A stretch of DNA of 64,000 bases from Lasiodiplodia sp. COLG20 (lineage: Eukaryota > Ascomycota > Dothideomycetes > Botryosphaeriales > Botryosphaeriaceae): NCBI GenBank assembly GCA_009801085.1, contig VNWV01000006.1, positions 1,302,001 to 1,366,000 on the forward strand. The letters run 5' to 3'. Below, piece by piece: positions 34,809 through 48,000 of the stretch. The notes beneath the pieces are model-generated. The model was not told the DNA's origin and did not search any database. It was given only the letters and a program-made list of their open reading frames with translations. Numbering within the stretch: the stretch's first letter is position 1; each line of letters starts with the position of its first letter. The position numbers and the translations under genes were made by a program.

Positions 34809-37601
34809 ATGGACTACCAGGGCGCCCCGGCCGCCCATCACAAGAAGAAGCGTGCCTATGCCGCCCAGGCCTACGATTTCGGCGCGAATGCTGCGGGCCA
34901 GGGACCTGCGCCGCCTGTGGGCGCGCCGCAGCTCGACCCGCTGGCAGGTCAATTCGGCCAGATGAACCTGGGCGGCCAGCCTCAGCAGCCCATGATGCAG
35001 CCGCAGCAGCCGATGCAACCCATGCAGCAGATGCCGCCGCAGATGCCGCCGCAGCAGTCCACGCTTAACCAGCTTGTCACGACCGATCTCATGAGCGCCC
35101 CGTTCAACGTCTACGAGCTCGACCAGCCGCCGCCACCTATTAACCTGCCGCCTAACGTAAGTTGCCTCCGCCAACTCGGCATGGCACGCGCACGACTAAC
35201 TCTCGCCTAGACCAGCGTCACGCCCTCCGAGTTCGCCAATTGCCCTCCGAAGTACGTTCGCTCGACCTTGAACACCATCCCCACCACCCACTCGCTGCTG
35301 AAGAAGTCCCGCCTACCGCTGGCCCTTGTCATCCAGCCGTATGCCGCCCTACACGATGCCGAGGATCCGGTCCCGGTGGTTCCCGACCAGGTCATTTCGA
35401 GATGTCGGAGGTGTCGTTCGTACATCAACCCGTTCGCGACCTTCCTCGACCACGGCCACCGCTGGCGTTGCAACATGTGCAACCTGACCAACGACGTCCC
35501 CCAGGCCTTTGATTGGGACGCAGCGACCCAGCAGAGCGTGGACAGGTGGCAGAGGCCCGAGCTGAACTATTCCGTCGTCGAGTTCGTGGCGCCTCAGGAA
35601 TACATGGTCCGGCCCCCGCAGCCGCTGGTTTACTTGTTCCTCTTCGACGTCAGCTACGCCGCCGTCACCAACGGTCTCTTGGCAACGGCCGCCAGGTGCA
35701 TCCTCGAGAGCTTGGACAGAATCCCCAATGCGGACAGGAGGACGAGGCTCGGTTTCATGGCTGTGGACTCCAGCCTCCACTACTTCTCAATTCCCCGCGA
35801 CGGAAGCGAAAGCAGCGACCCCAGGATGCTCGTCGTCAGCGACCTCGACGAGCCTTTCCTGCCTACTCCCGAAGACCTGTTGGTGAACCTCGCGGAAAGC
35901 CGCGCCAACATCGAGACTTTCCTCGGCAAGCTCCAGTCCATGTTCCAAGACACCCAGAACGGAGCTTCCGCCATGGGATCCGCTTTGCGTGCGGGCCACA
36001 AGCTCATCTCGCCCGTCGGCGGAAAGATTACGGTCCTCAGCGCGTCTCTCCCCAACATTGGTTACGGCAAGCTAGACATGCGCGAGGACAAGAAGGTCCT
36101 TGGCACCAGCGGCGAGGGAAAGCTTTTGCAGACCGCGAATAGCTTCTACAAGTCCTTTGCGGTGGAGTGCTCCAAGAACCAGGTTTCGATCGACATGGTA
36201 GGTGGACGGATGCTTCACATTGGAGACCGCAGAGGCTAACACATTCTCAGTTCCTATTCTCGTCTCAGTACCAGGACGTGGCCACACTATCGAATCTGCC
36301 GAGATACACTGGAGGCCAGACCTGGTTCTATCCCGGATGGAACGCCGCGAGGAGCGAGGACGCGATCAAGTTTGCCCGTGAGTTCAGCGATTACCTCTCG
36401 TCCGAAATCGGTCTGGAGGCGGTGTTGCGCGTGCGTGCTACTACCGGCCTGCGCATGAGCACATTCTACGGCAACTTCTTCAACCGCAGCTCCGATCTCT
36501 GCGCGTTCCCCGCCTTCCCCCGTGACCAAGCCTACGTGGTGGAGGTCGCCATCGACGAGACGTTGACAAAGCCCTTCGTCTGCATGCAGACTGCCGTGCT
36601 CCACACCACCTGTAATGGCGAGCGGAGGATAAGAGTCCTCACTCTCGCAATCCCGACCACGGACAACCTGGCGAGCGTCTATTCCTCGGCGGACGCGCAG
36701 GCAATCACTGCTTACTTTAGCCACAAGGCCGTAGAAAGGGCTCTGGGCAGCGGATTGGATGCCGCCAGGGATGCTCTCCAGAGCAAGGTTATTGAGATCC
36801 TGCAGACATACAAGAAAGAGCTGGCGGGAGGAAATATCGGCGGTGGTCTCCAACTGCCCGCCAACCTTCGGGCGCTGCCCGTTCTCTTCCTGGGACTCAT
36901 CAAGAACGTAAGTCACAACTTCCGTCGCTGCCGTGACCATGCACTGACATGCGACGACAGGTCGGCCTTCGGAGATCCGCACAAATACCTTCGGACCTCC
37001 GCGCCGCAGCTCTCTGCCTGTTGTCGACGCTGCCGCTCCCGCTGATGATCCAGTACATCTACCCGCGCTTCTACTCTCTGCACGACATGCCCGACGACGC
37101 CGGGGTCCCGCACCCCGAGACGGGCGAGATTCTGTTGCCGCCGCCGTTGAACCTGTCTTCAGAACGGATCGTGTCGTACGGACTGTACCTGATCGACGAC
37201 GGGGTCAACCAGTTCATCTGGATCGGGCGCGACGCGGTGCCGCAGCTGCTCATCGACGTTTTCGGCGTCGACGACAAGAACGGCATCAAGCAGGGCAAGT
37301 CGACCATGCCCATCATGGACAACGAGATGAACGAGCGGGTTCGGGCGGTGGTGGACAAGAGCAAGGACCACCGGATGAAGGGGGTGGGCAGCATCACGGT
37401 GCCGACATTGTACATCATCAGGGAGGACGGCGACCCGAGCCTGAAGCTGTGGGCGCAGACGCTGCTAGTGGAGGACCGGGCGGACCAGGGTGTCAGCCTG
37501 CAACAATGGCTGGGCATGCTAAGGGAGAAGGTGAGTCCTCCAGCGCCCCCCTTGATCCTGTCGACATGGCCGGACTAACTCGATGGCAGGTGGTGCAATA
37601 G
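34809..37601 (+). CDS. SEC24: Sec24, cargo-binding subunit of the COPII coat
   Basis: Exons 34809-35156, 35211-36197, 36251-36907, 36961-37530 and 37590-37601; 857 aa, close to the family. Sec24 pairs with Sec23 and selects cargo at ER exit sites. The N-terminus is disordered and rich in Gln, Met and Pro. The zinc finger has Cys181, Cys184, Cys203 and Cys206 (SRCRRC to RWRCNMC). The trunk contains [12 protein letters not shown] and SSLHYFSI; the helical and gelsolin-like parts include [19 protein letters not shown] and [19 protein letters not shown]. The last exon encodes only Val-Val-Gln and the stop; it is supported by a good donor (AAG|GTGAGT) and a GGCAG acceptor. Introns are 53-59 nt. 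Confidence 0.96.
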
Positions 37602-38987
37602 AGCAGGCAGGTAATGCAGGGCAGGGCAGGGAAAAAGGGAGTGTTGTTTTCACGGGAGAAGAGGGCGGCGCATGGCGGTGAGCGACGAGCGTGTTTGTAG
37701 CACAGCGTTGTTCGAAACTCGAAATAAATGCCCTTGACGAGCCTCCTTGCGCAGGTGCGGTGCAGACAAAGCAGGCACCCGAGTCAGACGTTGGGTAATC
37801 TTTGCGAGGTCGCGTATCGCAGCCGGAGGGGTGCTAGGCGAGGCACAGAAGGCGCCCTTGCATATTGGTTCCTGGGCCAATGGCGCCAGGTGGAGGGATT
37901 CGTCGATGCTGCCGACTCACCGTGTTTCTCGCAGCGCGGGCCCCACCGGCGCTCGGTCTGCCGCGCCCTGCCACGCCGCGGGCACCCGCACCAGGGCGCT
38001 GACGGGGTTTCACATGCCAGTGCGAGTGGAGGCGCGCGGCAGGCCTCGTCGCGGCGCTCGCATCAGCGGGCTGGCTGCCCTGGGCCCAGGCTGGCCATTG
38101 AGGCTCGTGGGCGCGCGGCCGGGCGGCTGGCGTGGTGGGGAGGGTGCAAGGTTGATGCTACGCCACGGCTGCGCATTTCTCAGCAGCAGGCCGCTCCCAG
38201 CAGCTGCGAGAGGAGCGGTGCCTGCTCGCCACGCCTGCGCTGCTGGCCGAAGCCGCTAGATCTGCGCTAAAACGGCTCGTGCTAGCAGCGCGCCCCAACC
38301 AGCCCCTCTCCGTCTGGCGGCGGACGTAACCCCTCGCTGCATGCATGGCCGAATCGCTGACTAGCCCGACGCGCAGCCTGTGCCGTACTCCAGCCCTCGC
38401 CCTGGCCTGACAGCTGCTGCTTTGCCGCCTCTGCCTGCCTTCTGATCTCATCACCACCTCCGCCCACGGCCACCGCGCGCACCCTCCGCGCCCGCCATCA
38501 CTCAGAGCCGCACCGCAGCCGCCCTGCCCGTGCGCACCGCGCCTTCCGATCGTCCGCTGGTGGCGGGGATCTTTTCAAGCGCCGCGATAAGGCGTCACAA
38601 CCCCCGCCCACGCCTGCACATGCCATGATACACGCCTGAGAGCGACACCAGCCTCGACACACCTCCACCAGCGCGCTCCGCAGCGCGTGCGACTCCAGAC
38701 CGGATGCCGATGCGACCAGCGCCTGTACAGACTAGCTACCGCATCCGCACGCCCTCGATCCCCCCCAGTCCGCGAAGCGCCGTCTCGTGGCCCGCCGCCG
38801 ACGACCTGCAACCGCTCCCGAACACACCAGACATTTCCGGCCGCCTGGCCTCCGGGCGGTGATCCTCAGTGTGCTCGTGTCACCGAAGGAAGCAAGTAAG
38901 ACTTGGCGTTTCACCGTCAGCTCCCAGCTCCCGGCCGCAGCGCGGTAATAATAGCCTCGCACCCCGCAGCCCATCATCGCCCTGACG
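37602..38987. other. Intergenic, long GC-rich leader region of the C2H2 gene
   Basis: Very GC-rich with several overlapping frames on both strands and no motif. Long upstream regions are common for fungal regulators. No gene supported. Confidence 0.45.
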
Positions 38988-41306
38988 ATGTCTGGCTTTC
39001 GCGCCGTCAACACCACCTTGACCGTCCCGGAGCCGCCGCCCGGCCACTCGGGCGAGGAGACGACCCCGACCACGCCGCGCCCGAACAAGCTCTTCGGCGC
39101 CGACCACCACCACCTCCACCACCACGACCAGCGTCAACTCGACGAGCAGTCGGCAAAGACGCCCACTCGCGACAGCTTCGGCGGCCTGGCCGGCCAGCGC
39201 CCGCTGCCCGCAGACCCCTCGGCTGCCGCCCCGGAGTCCAAGAAGCAGGCCCGCAACAGCACGCTGCGCCGCGGCAACTCAGACAACTCGACCCGCTCCG
39301 GCGACAACCAGGATGTAGTGATGGACGACGAGGATGGCCACGCCGCCTCCGAGAACGAGAGCGTCAACAGCGACAGCCGGCCGACCAAGAAGAAAAAGGG
39401 CCAGCGCTTCTTCTGCACAGACTTCCCTCCTTGTCAGCTGAGCTTTACCAGAAGCGAACATCTGGCCAGGCACATCAGGTACGTCGCACGCGTCACACCC
39501 TCAGCCACCGCGCGCCACTGACAGGATTCCAGAAAGCACACCGGCGAGCGGCCGTTTCAGTGCCACTGCAATCGCCGCTTCTCGCGCTTGGACAATCTTC
39601 GTCAGCATGCCCAGACCGTCCACGTAAACGAGGACATCCCCGGTGATTCCCTAGCGGCAACCGGCACGAGATTCCAGCGTCAGATCCGAACGGATCGCGT
39701 ACGCCCTCCTAACAGCCGCTCTCGCGCCTCGACCATTAGTAGCGGAGGCGCGCATAGTAGAGGGCACAGCCGGAATCTGTCGGCTTCTAGCATTGCTTCG
39801 ACCAGTTCAAATACAAGCGACCGAGATGACGTCCGCCGACGGCCCGCCCCGCTCGCCATGGCAGGCGACGGAGCTGCGCGAGCACGGCTGACGCTAGACA
39901 CATACAATCCTGGTGGTCAGTATCCCGCCCTCGGCAGCCAGTCGCCAAGTGGATTCAGTACGCCAACATCAGCAACGTTTTCACCCGCAACAGGTAGTCC
40001 AGGTCCTCGATATCCCTCCGGCATCGATTCCCCCGCCTCGACCGCACAGAGGCCAGTCACGTGGGCCGGCCACGTTCCTGGGCGTCGCTTGTCCGTCCCT
40101 TCAGGCAGCGGGAACCCGTTCCAGGGACCTCCCGGCACCAACTACCCCCCTCCCTACATCAGCCCGTTGACGTCGTCCACCCCCTCCAACTACTCCAACA
40201 CCGGAAGCTTCCTCAACAGTCCCACCGGCTCGACTTTCTCCAGCGATTCCCGACGCGAGTCCGTCAGCTCCGATGCTGATTGGCGGAGAAGAACATGGCA
40301 CCCCGGGACGTACTCTGCCCTGACTCCCAGACCGGCCACGAGCGGCCTGAGCTACTACCAGACCCCAGATGCGCCGCAACCATCCTTCTCATCCCAGCCT
40401 GCCGCCAATCAGCCCGCCTCGAGTCAAGTCACCCGTCTTCCCGGGATAGAGTCGTTCGACCATGCGCCGCCGCCGCCGTCCCTCACTACCCAGCGCCCAT
40501 CGAGTCCGATGCAGGTCGACCAGCCGAACCGGCCGGCAGCGATGGAACCCTCGACGCCGAATGTTCGCGAGCACAGGGGTCATCACCACCACCACAGCTC
40601 TCTGGATCTTTCGCTACAAAGAGGAATTCACAAACTAGACATTACAAACTCAACACCACCACGGGAACCCGGGTCGTGGTTTAGCTTTGGAAGCAGTAGA
40701 GACCAAGCGCAGTCCCAAAGACCGACGACAGCTCCGCACCCGACCTTTTCGGCGAACCGCGCCGCTCCTCCACCTCCGCTAACTCAGCTCAGCCGGCCTT
40801 CAACGGGAGGCGAGTCAAGTCACAGCTCGCAGGATCCCACGCAACCGACGACACCACGCAGGAACAAACGACAAGCCTGGTACATGGGGCCGCTTCAACA
40901 CGCTCCCCAGCACCAGCAACAGGTCCAGCAACACGCCTACAGGAACCAAAGAACTTCCCCGGAGGACTCTAGTAGCAGCGAAGGCGTGCCCACACCGTCG
41001 ACATCGTCACTGGGTGAGTATTACCCGGTGATTGTGCAGAACAACGGGAACGTGGAGGAGCGGCCATCCAGCATGCACATGGAGGACCCCGCGAAGTTCA
41101 CCTTTCCCCAGCCGCCGCAGGCAGCGAACGAGCGCCCTCCGACGCATCCGGGATACCACTTTGGAACCCAGCCACCCTATGCGCACGGACAAACGGCAAC
41201 GGCATTCGGCGGTCACCAGCAGGGCCAAAACGGACCCGGCGACATGAGAAGGTTGGAGGCACTCGTGGCGGTTGCCACGGGCGAACGTCCCACGAACCGG
41301 GCCTGA
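38988..41306 (+). CDS. C2H2 zinc-finger transcription factor with two tandem fingers
   Basis: Exons 38988-39478 and 39533-41306; 754 aa. The first finger ([24 protein letters not shown]) ends at the 54-nt intron, and the second ([21 protein letters not shown]) follows the linker KHTGERPFQ. Splicing at AG|A is required to join them, so the intron is well supported. A basic KKKKGQR precedes the fingers. Immediately after them comes [20 protein letters not shown], a block I associate with this fungal regulator family. The rest is Ser/Pro/Gln/His-rich and disordered. The RSEHLARH finger type is that of yeast stress and starvation regulators such as Usv1/Rgm1, so a similar role is possible but not shown. 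No metal-ligand is missing. Confidence 0.9.
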
Positions 41307-44300
41307 TAGGAATAAAAACACGGCTTCGCACTCGTCTGGGCCCCGGATATGATCATTTCTCGCAAACCGCTCTTACCCTTCGCTCCTCTCCAAAGAACGC
41401 TCGCCGAAACTCACGATCCGACATGACGTAACGAAACGTACCATTTCACGATTTTTTCTCCTGTTATGAGACGACGAAGAAATCCATCATTGGTGCGCAA
41501 TGTGATACCCATGAGAGAGGATGGCTTTGTCGAATTTCTTAGCTGTTTTTTTACTGTGCTTTTTGTGTTTCCATCGCTCTATCTACTGCTAGCATGCGTT
41601 TTTTATGGTTGCATTTCTTTGGTATTTTGGGGGTTTCCCGTTTCAAGGGTTGCATCGAGGTGGCAAGTACGTTATCCACCGCGTGCTTGCTTCAGCAAGG
41701 GTTTCTTGCACTGGGCGGATGAATGTGTCCCGATGGGCTTTTTTTTATTATCTTCTTTTGTTCGATGCGTTCGATTATACACGATTTTCTCTTCTATTTT
41801 CTCAGCTACTCCTTCGTTCGTCTCTTTCACGGCTTGGCGCTGTTTGCTTTTTTGAATTTGGAGTACCCCTCGCGGCTCTCTACAATTCTTCTCCCCTTAT
41901 CCGCTACCTCCAGATTGCTCGTCGTTAGCCAACTCTCCGCTTTGTCATTGTGTTGCTACTCTCGCGCGCGCGTCTTTGCAATCGCAAGGTCTTCTTGAGA
42001 TGGGAGGTTTTAATGTCGGCGACTTGGCGGTTAGCGTTCGGGGGGGAGGCATACAGTCATTTTCGCTTCTTCCTCTTCATATACAAATGTTGACAGACAT
42101 GTTTCCTCTTCTCTTTGGATATTCTTGACATAGCTTCTCGACGAAGGCAATGGATGCGATCACGTGTCAGGTACCGGGCGCGGAGATGCGAGCGGAGGGC
42201 AGTGAGGCTCGTACGATGGGAATGACGGTGTGTCTGTGTGTTTGATCGACGTATGACGCGCCGGCCCCGTTCTCCAAACGACTCGACAACAGCGAAGCCT
42301 CCACCACGCGGTCGGGTTCTTGCGGTGAAGATCCTTCGGCTACGTCCGTCCGGCTTTCTGCGTGTTGAGGGTGGAGACGCGTGTGTTGTGTAAGATCGCC
42401 GCCACCACCGACGCCCGCTCGACTCGTCTCTTCGCCTCACGCCTCGTCCTCCCCCTCCACCCGGCCTTCGGGATCTTCGGCTGTTTGCGGCATTGTGTGT
42501 TTGCGGCGCGGGTGCCTGTCCCTGTCTCACCTCATACGCATAATGGCTGCCGGAGTCTGAATTATGCAGTGCTTACACGCTTACACGCTTACTACGGTTT
42601 CGTGTGTCTTGGCCCGCCCATAGCGGCCGTTCTTATTTTTGCAGAGGCTACGGCGGTTGCAGCAGCGAGACAAACAAAAAAAAAGTGGGCGGGGACGAGG
42701 ACGAGACGGACCTCTCCACCTGATCGAAGATCATGATCGGCTTCGTCGTCGTTGCTTTCATCACATAGTCGGTGAGACAGAGCGAGGCAGAAGGGAGCTA
42801 CCAAGACTGGATGGGCGGTGGGATTTTTTTGGTACCATCAACCCTGGCGGTTCCTTTCTTAAGTGGGGACCTTGTTCGCCGGAACCCCCACAAGTTTGGC
42901 GCCCATCACAGCGCATCGACAACAAACAAACACTGTTGTCCTCGTGATGCGTGCCATGCTCCGCCTCGCCTACGACAGGAACCATCGTGAGGCGTCGCGA
43001 GCGAGGCTTAGCTGTGGGTTCTGTTGTTGCCCCGGGCCCTGGCTTGTCCGCTTCGGTTTGTTGGGCTGCTTTTCTTCACGCACACCCACCCACCTGTTCT
43101 GTCACATCACCACAACCGCCGCTTTGCCAATGGCGCTTGCCGTGTGCGTGCGCGTGCATGCACTGTGGGTCTCTCTTCCCTGGCGCAGATCCGTCTCACG
43201 ACTCGTGTGTTCTCTTTTTACGTGCAGACATGCATCATGATCAGTGGGAACGAGAGCGATGATGTGGACAACACACGCCATCTTTTTTGGTTTTCGGTTC
43301 CTGTTCTAACCTGTTGCGGCACCTCCCGCATTTATTTTCCCATCATCTCCATCCAAGGTTGCGGTCATCGGCAGGGAAAAAAAAGGGTCAGACGACCCAG
43401 CCAGCGCATACACACATATACGAAACGGTTCCCGTCCCATCGGTGCGGTTCGCCGTAGCCGCGGAATATCGCCGCTTTTTGCTCTTCTTCCAAGGAAGAA
43501 GAAGGAAAATTATTCCGTTGACGCAAAACAAGGCGCCGCCGCGTCGTTGTTTGTAGAGGGGAGGTGAAGAAGAGAGCAAGAGTAGGCTGTAGCTCCGGGA
43601 ACACCCGTGCTCCATTCTCTCCGTCCCCCGGCCGCTGGTGCGGGGCCACGGGTCGAGAACACTTGACAATAGAGTACCAGCGGCGAGAAGGGCGAGGAGA
43701 AGCACAGAACAAGGTGCACACTTCGATCATGCATCTGACGTCGTCGTGATCATGCGGAGAGATCATCCCATGCAGTCCCGGGCGAGGCCATCAGACTTGT
43801 ATGCAGTGATGTATATACGGCGGGGCTCAGCCCGGAGCGAGCACGGGCTTGGGTCTGGTGCCATCTCTTCACCCAAGTATCTCGCCTTTTTGGCTTCGTG
43901 CGTACTTCAACTACTCTGCTTCGCTGCACGGTAAACTGTAAGAGAGTCGAAGCCTTCCCAATTCGGCTGGTCGGAGCCACCGCATCTTACCTACTCGAGT
44001 AGTTGGGAGTCTTCGTTTGGATGTCGTGGAGTTGCATCAGGAAATCACTTCGACTCCCACGTAGGAAGAGTGCAGGATCCTTCACGATATACAGTCTCCT
44101 GCAACCCATCGTGGCCCTAGCCCCCCCACCCCCCTCCATTAGTCATGACCAGCCGCCATGGGAAAGTTCGGGGCCCATCAATGCGGGGAGGAGGGGTCGA
44201 ATCAGTCATGAATCGTCGAGGAGTGACGGTCCATCTTGTTGCCCGTGACGATCCTGATGCTCCCGAGCAGGTTGATCCAGAGCGGTCGCCGGGCGGCCTG

Positions 44301-45029
44301 TGTGCGCGCGCGTGTGCGCGTGTGCCTCTCACGTTCCCTTGCTCACATGAACCTGACACATGCTTCGCGCTAAGTGATAACTCTATCTCAACTCAAGTGA
44401 GAACTGTGCGGGCAGGATGGGGAACACGAGCTGGAAAAGAAGCCGAGGGAGAGACAAGCCACGCGTATGAGAGGAGCTTATTCCTCCTGTACCAATTCGT
44501 GTTGAGGTGATCGTCGTAGCGGTTGTCTAGACCATATACAGCAGTCTTTTATAGACCATGCTATTTGCTCAGCACCCCCTAGAAGCTCGTCAGCTGTGTG
44601 CGGCTTGAATCTGGATAATGCGAAGAGTATTCTCATTTATACAGCAGAAGACGAAGCGCGTGGCTGACACATCAATGGTGGAATTCAATCACCAAGAGCT
44701 CCCCGACAGCACTATCGATCGCGGAGTGTTCGACGAAAAAATTTTTCTGTCACTGACCATACTACCAATGACAAAAACCTCAAATTACCGTGTTCTACAG
44801 GATACAATCACATGCTGAAAATAAAATGTCACTTTTCTTTCCTCCATCGGGCGAGACTACCAGCTATTCGCCTGAAAAACGCCAATCCATGCAGAAATAC
44901 ATGCCCGGACCTCTGCAGATCTTCACATGCCTCGTACGAAGAAGAAGCCCTTCAACTTGCACGCTACAGTGACTCGCCGAAGAAACCATGGGCCAAACGC
45001 CGCACTAGTCGCACCTCTCCCGCACGCGC
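41307..45029. other. 3.7-kb gene-poor region
   Basis: 3' flank of the C2H2 gene, with pyrimidine-rich stretches at about 41500-41960, then the convergent 3' flank of UTP20. Frames of up to about 150 codons occur on both strands but overlap and have no motif. I see no RNA gene or element. Confidence 0.5.
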
Positions 45030-48000
45030 TCACCAACCCCTCCTCCGACCTCTAGCCTCGTGGCCCTTTTCCTTCCGCCTCTCCTTACCCCTCTCCCTCT
45101 TGCGCCTCTTCACCCGTTCCGCCCGCTCGGGCTCCGCCACGCGATCCAACGCGCGCTTGACCCTCCTTCCCTCCCTCCTCTGCTTCACGCCCTCGCGCAC
45201 CTTGTTCATCACCTGCAAGTACTCGCTGGTGCCCAGCTTCTTCTGCAGCAGGCCCATGACCTCCGTCGCCGTGTTGCTCAGGCCCTTCTGCGCCTCGTTG
45301 AAGTCCTCGTCCAAGCTCTGCGGCGGCGGGATGGACGGGTCGGTCAGGTTGTGCAGGGGCAGGAGGATGGTCGGCAGCGACGGTTCGAGAGCGGTCGCGG
45401 GCAGCGCATTGCACAGAGCCGCCAGTAGCGTCATGGACGCCGTCTTCGGGAACAGCGCGGGCGCCCGCGTGGTGGCGGGATCGCGGCGCAGGATGAGGGA
45501 GAGGCGCGTGAAGAGATAATGCAGAGCGGTGATCCGGGCCGGGGTGGTTGCCTGCTTATCAGGGACAGCACCCTCGTCGTCTTCGCCATCGTCATCAGAG
45601 TCGGATGACGACGATTCCTCGCCGGCCTCCTTGAGCGCGCCTTCGTCGGCCGCGCTGCGCGTCTTCCACTCGAGCCTGTTGACGCCGAAGCAGCGGCCCA
45701 GGAAGACAAGGTTTCGCACCGCCTGCGTTGCGAGCTCCTCGCCGACGCCCGGAACGCGCAGAATGCGCAGGCTGGCGCTCGTCAGGTCGAGCATGTCGTC
45801 AGCGGCCAGCTGCAGGCCACCCGAACCGGCGAGCGGAATCTCGGCGTATCCGTCAGCTGCGTTGTGGCTGGCAAAGTCGGCAAAGTAAAGGCCGATGAGG
45901 CGCGCGGCTGAGAGCTTGACCCACGCATGCGGATACGTGAGGCAGCCGCGGACGGTGGTCCAGATCGGCTGCGAGCTAACGGCAAACGTCGTCGACGGCA
46001 AGAGCTTGCACAGCTTCGCGAACGCCTGCAGTGAGTAGTAGATCAACTCCCAGTCGCCCTCTTCCTTCCGCTCGCGTGCTTCGTCGATCAGGCCAGGAAT
46101 TTGGCGCAAGACGTACTTTGTCTCCTTGGCGTGCCCTTCCTTCACCTCGAAGTACAGTGTGAAGCATTGGATGGCGAGGCGGCGCTTCAGGCTCTGGTCT
46201 TCCTGCTCCAGCCATGCCTTCATGATGTTGACAAACTTCTTGGTGCGCTCAGCATCGGCCCTCTCAAACACCTTCTTCAACAAGAGACCGGCCATCTCTC
46301 TGCACTCCTTGTCCTCATCATTGACTAGACGAAGGACGAGCGGCGCGAACAGATTGTCCGCAATTTCCTGGGCGAGCTCGTCGCCGAGCTTGGACATGAG
46401 GAGGTTTATTGCCTCCATGACGGACTGTCGACCTTCCTTGTACTTGTAGTCCAAGTTCTGGACGAGGAAGGCAATCTGTTTCGACAGACGCTCTTTGCTC
46501 TGCGGGTAGTCCATCAAGAATTGGAAGTACACGCCGCGAGACAAGTCCCGAGCCGTCCGGGTCTGATTGGTGACCATGACCGAGGCGACCGTGTCGAGGA
46601 TCTCGTAAACCTCGACGATGACAATCTTGCGTGCCAAAACGGACTTGAGGAAGTTGAATGTCACTCCCTGACGATCCGGTTCTTCCAAGTCGTTCCGAAC
46701 CTTCTTCAGTAGGTAGGCGACGTCCTTTTCCTTGATCGACGTGTTGCGACGCTCGCGCAGGACGGCTGAGATGAGCTTGAGACATGCTTGAGCTAGCTCC
46801 GTGTTGGTGTCCTTTTCGCCGCGAATGATGCGCACGGCCTCTGAGACATAGACTGGGGCATCTTTGTCGATTTGTTCCAAGGGGACCTTGATCACGGAGC
46901 TCAGCAAGCGGACCGCCGACATCTGGATCTCTTCTTGGCCGGAAACGATGGCATCGCCGATGACGGGCATGAAACCTGCCAGGTTCGAGGGTGTTCTGAG
47001 CTCCTCGTGCTTGGAGAGAACGAAACGCATGACGTCTAGAGAGAAACGGATAAGCTTGTGGATTTGCGAGCTGGTTGCTCCCCTGTTCGGGTTCTTGTTC
47101 GCTGCCTTCATGTTGATCAGGTAGCGGCGGGTGCGGTAATCTTCCTCCTCCTTGTTCCTCGTCGAGTCGGCGTTACTCTTGTAGACCTCTTGGATCAGCT
47201 GGTAACAGAAGACCAAGATCTCGCGGTCATGGATCGCTTCGTTGTGCATGATGCCGAGCCCCATACGGCGCAGCAGCTCGTCGATCTTCTTGACCATCTT
47301 GATATCCAGCTTCTCCAGCAGCAGCGACCTGATCGGATCGACGAGGTGAATGAGGTGCTTGATCGTCGTGGTCTTGGCAACGAGCTCCATCGAGTCGAAG
47401 CTCTTGCTGCTCTTGACTTCTTTCATCTTGCTGATGTACTCTTCGGCATCCTTTTCCTGGCCGGTCACGCCGAAAATGTCGTCCATGACGACCGAGACGA
47501 TATCATTCAGGCAGTAATCGAGCTCGCCGGGCTTGAAAGTTGGCGTCATTGCGACGAGGATCGAGTGTACAGTGAAAGACAGAACGTGGAGCTGGTATCC
47601 GCGCTGAAGAGCAGTGCGGAGAGCCTTGAGCAGGAAACCAAAGTACTCGGGCCCGATGAGTGCCGAAATGTCCGCCAAGGTACTCCGTGTCATGTCACGA
47701 GCCTGCTGATCTCTACTGCGTAAAATGGCACATGTGTCCATTAGCACCGCCGGCAGGCGGTCCGCGAACTCCGTCGCCGGTAGAAGACGCAAAAGCTTGA
47801 CGACGATGACGGCGACGGGCACACGCAAGCTGACGGTGGAGTCATCTTTGTTATGGACGTACGCGATTAGTGGCGGGAGCAGGTTGTTCGTCAGGTCTGT
47901 CGACAGCTTCTCCTTGCTGGGCATCGTTCGCGCGAGACCGACCTTTTTAAGCTTCTCCGCAGACGATTCTTCAGGACTGTCCGCATCAACCATCTCTTCG

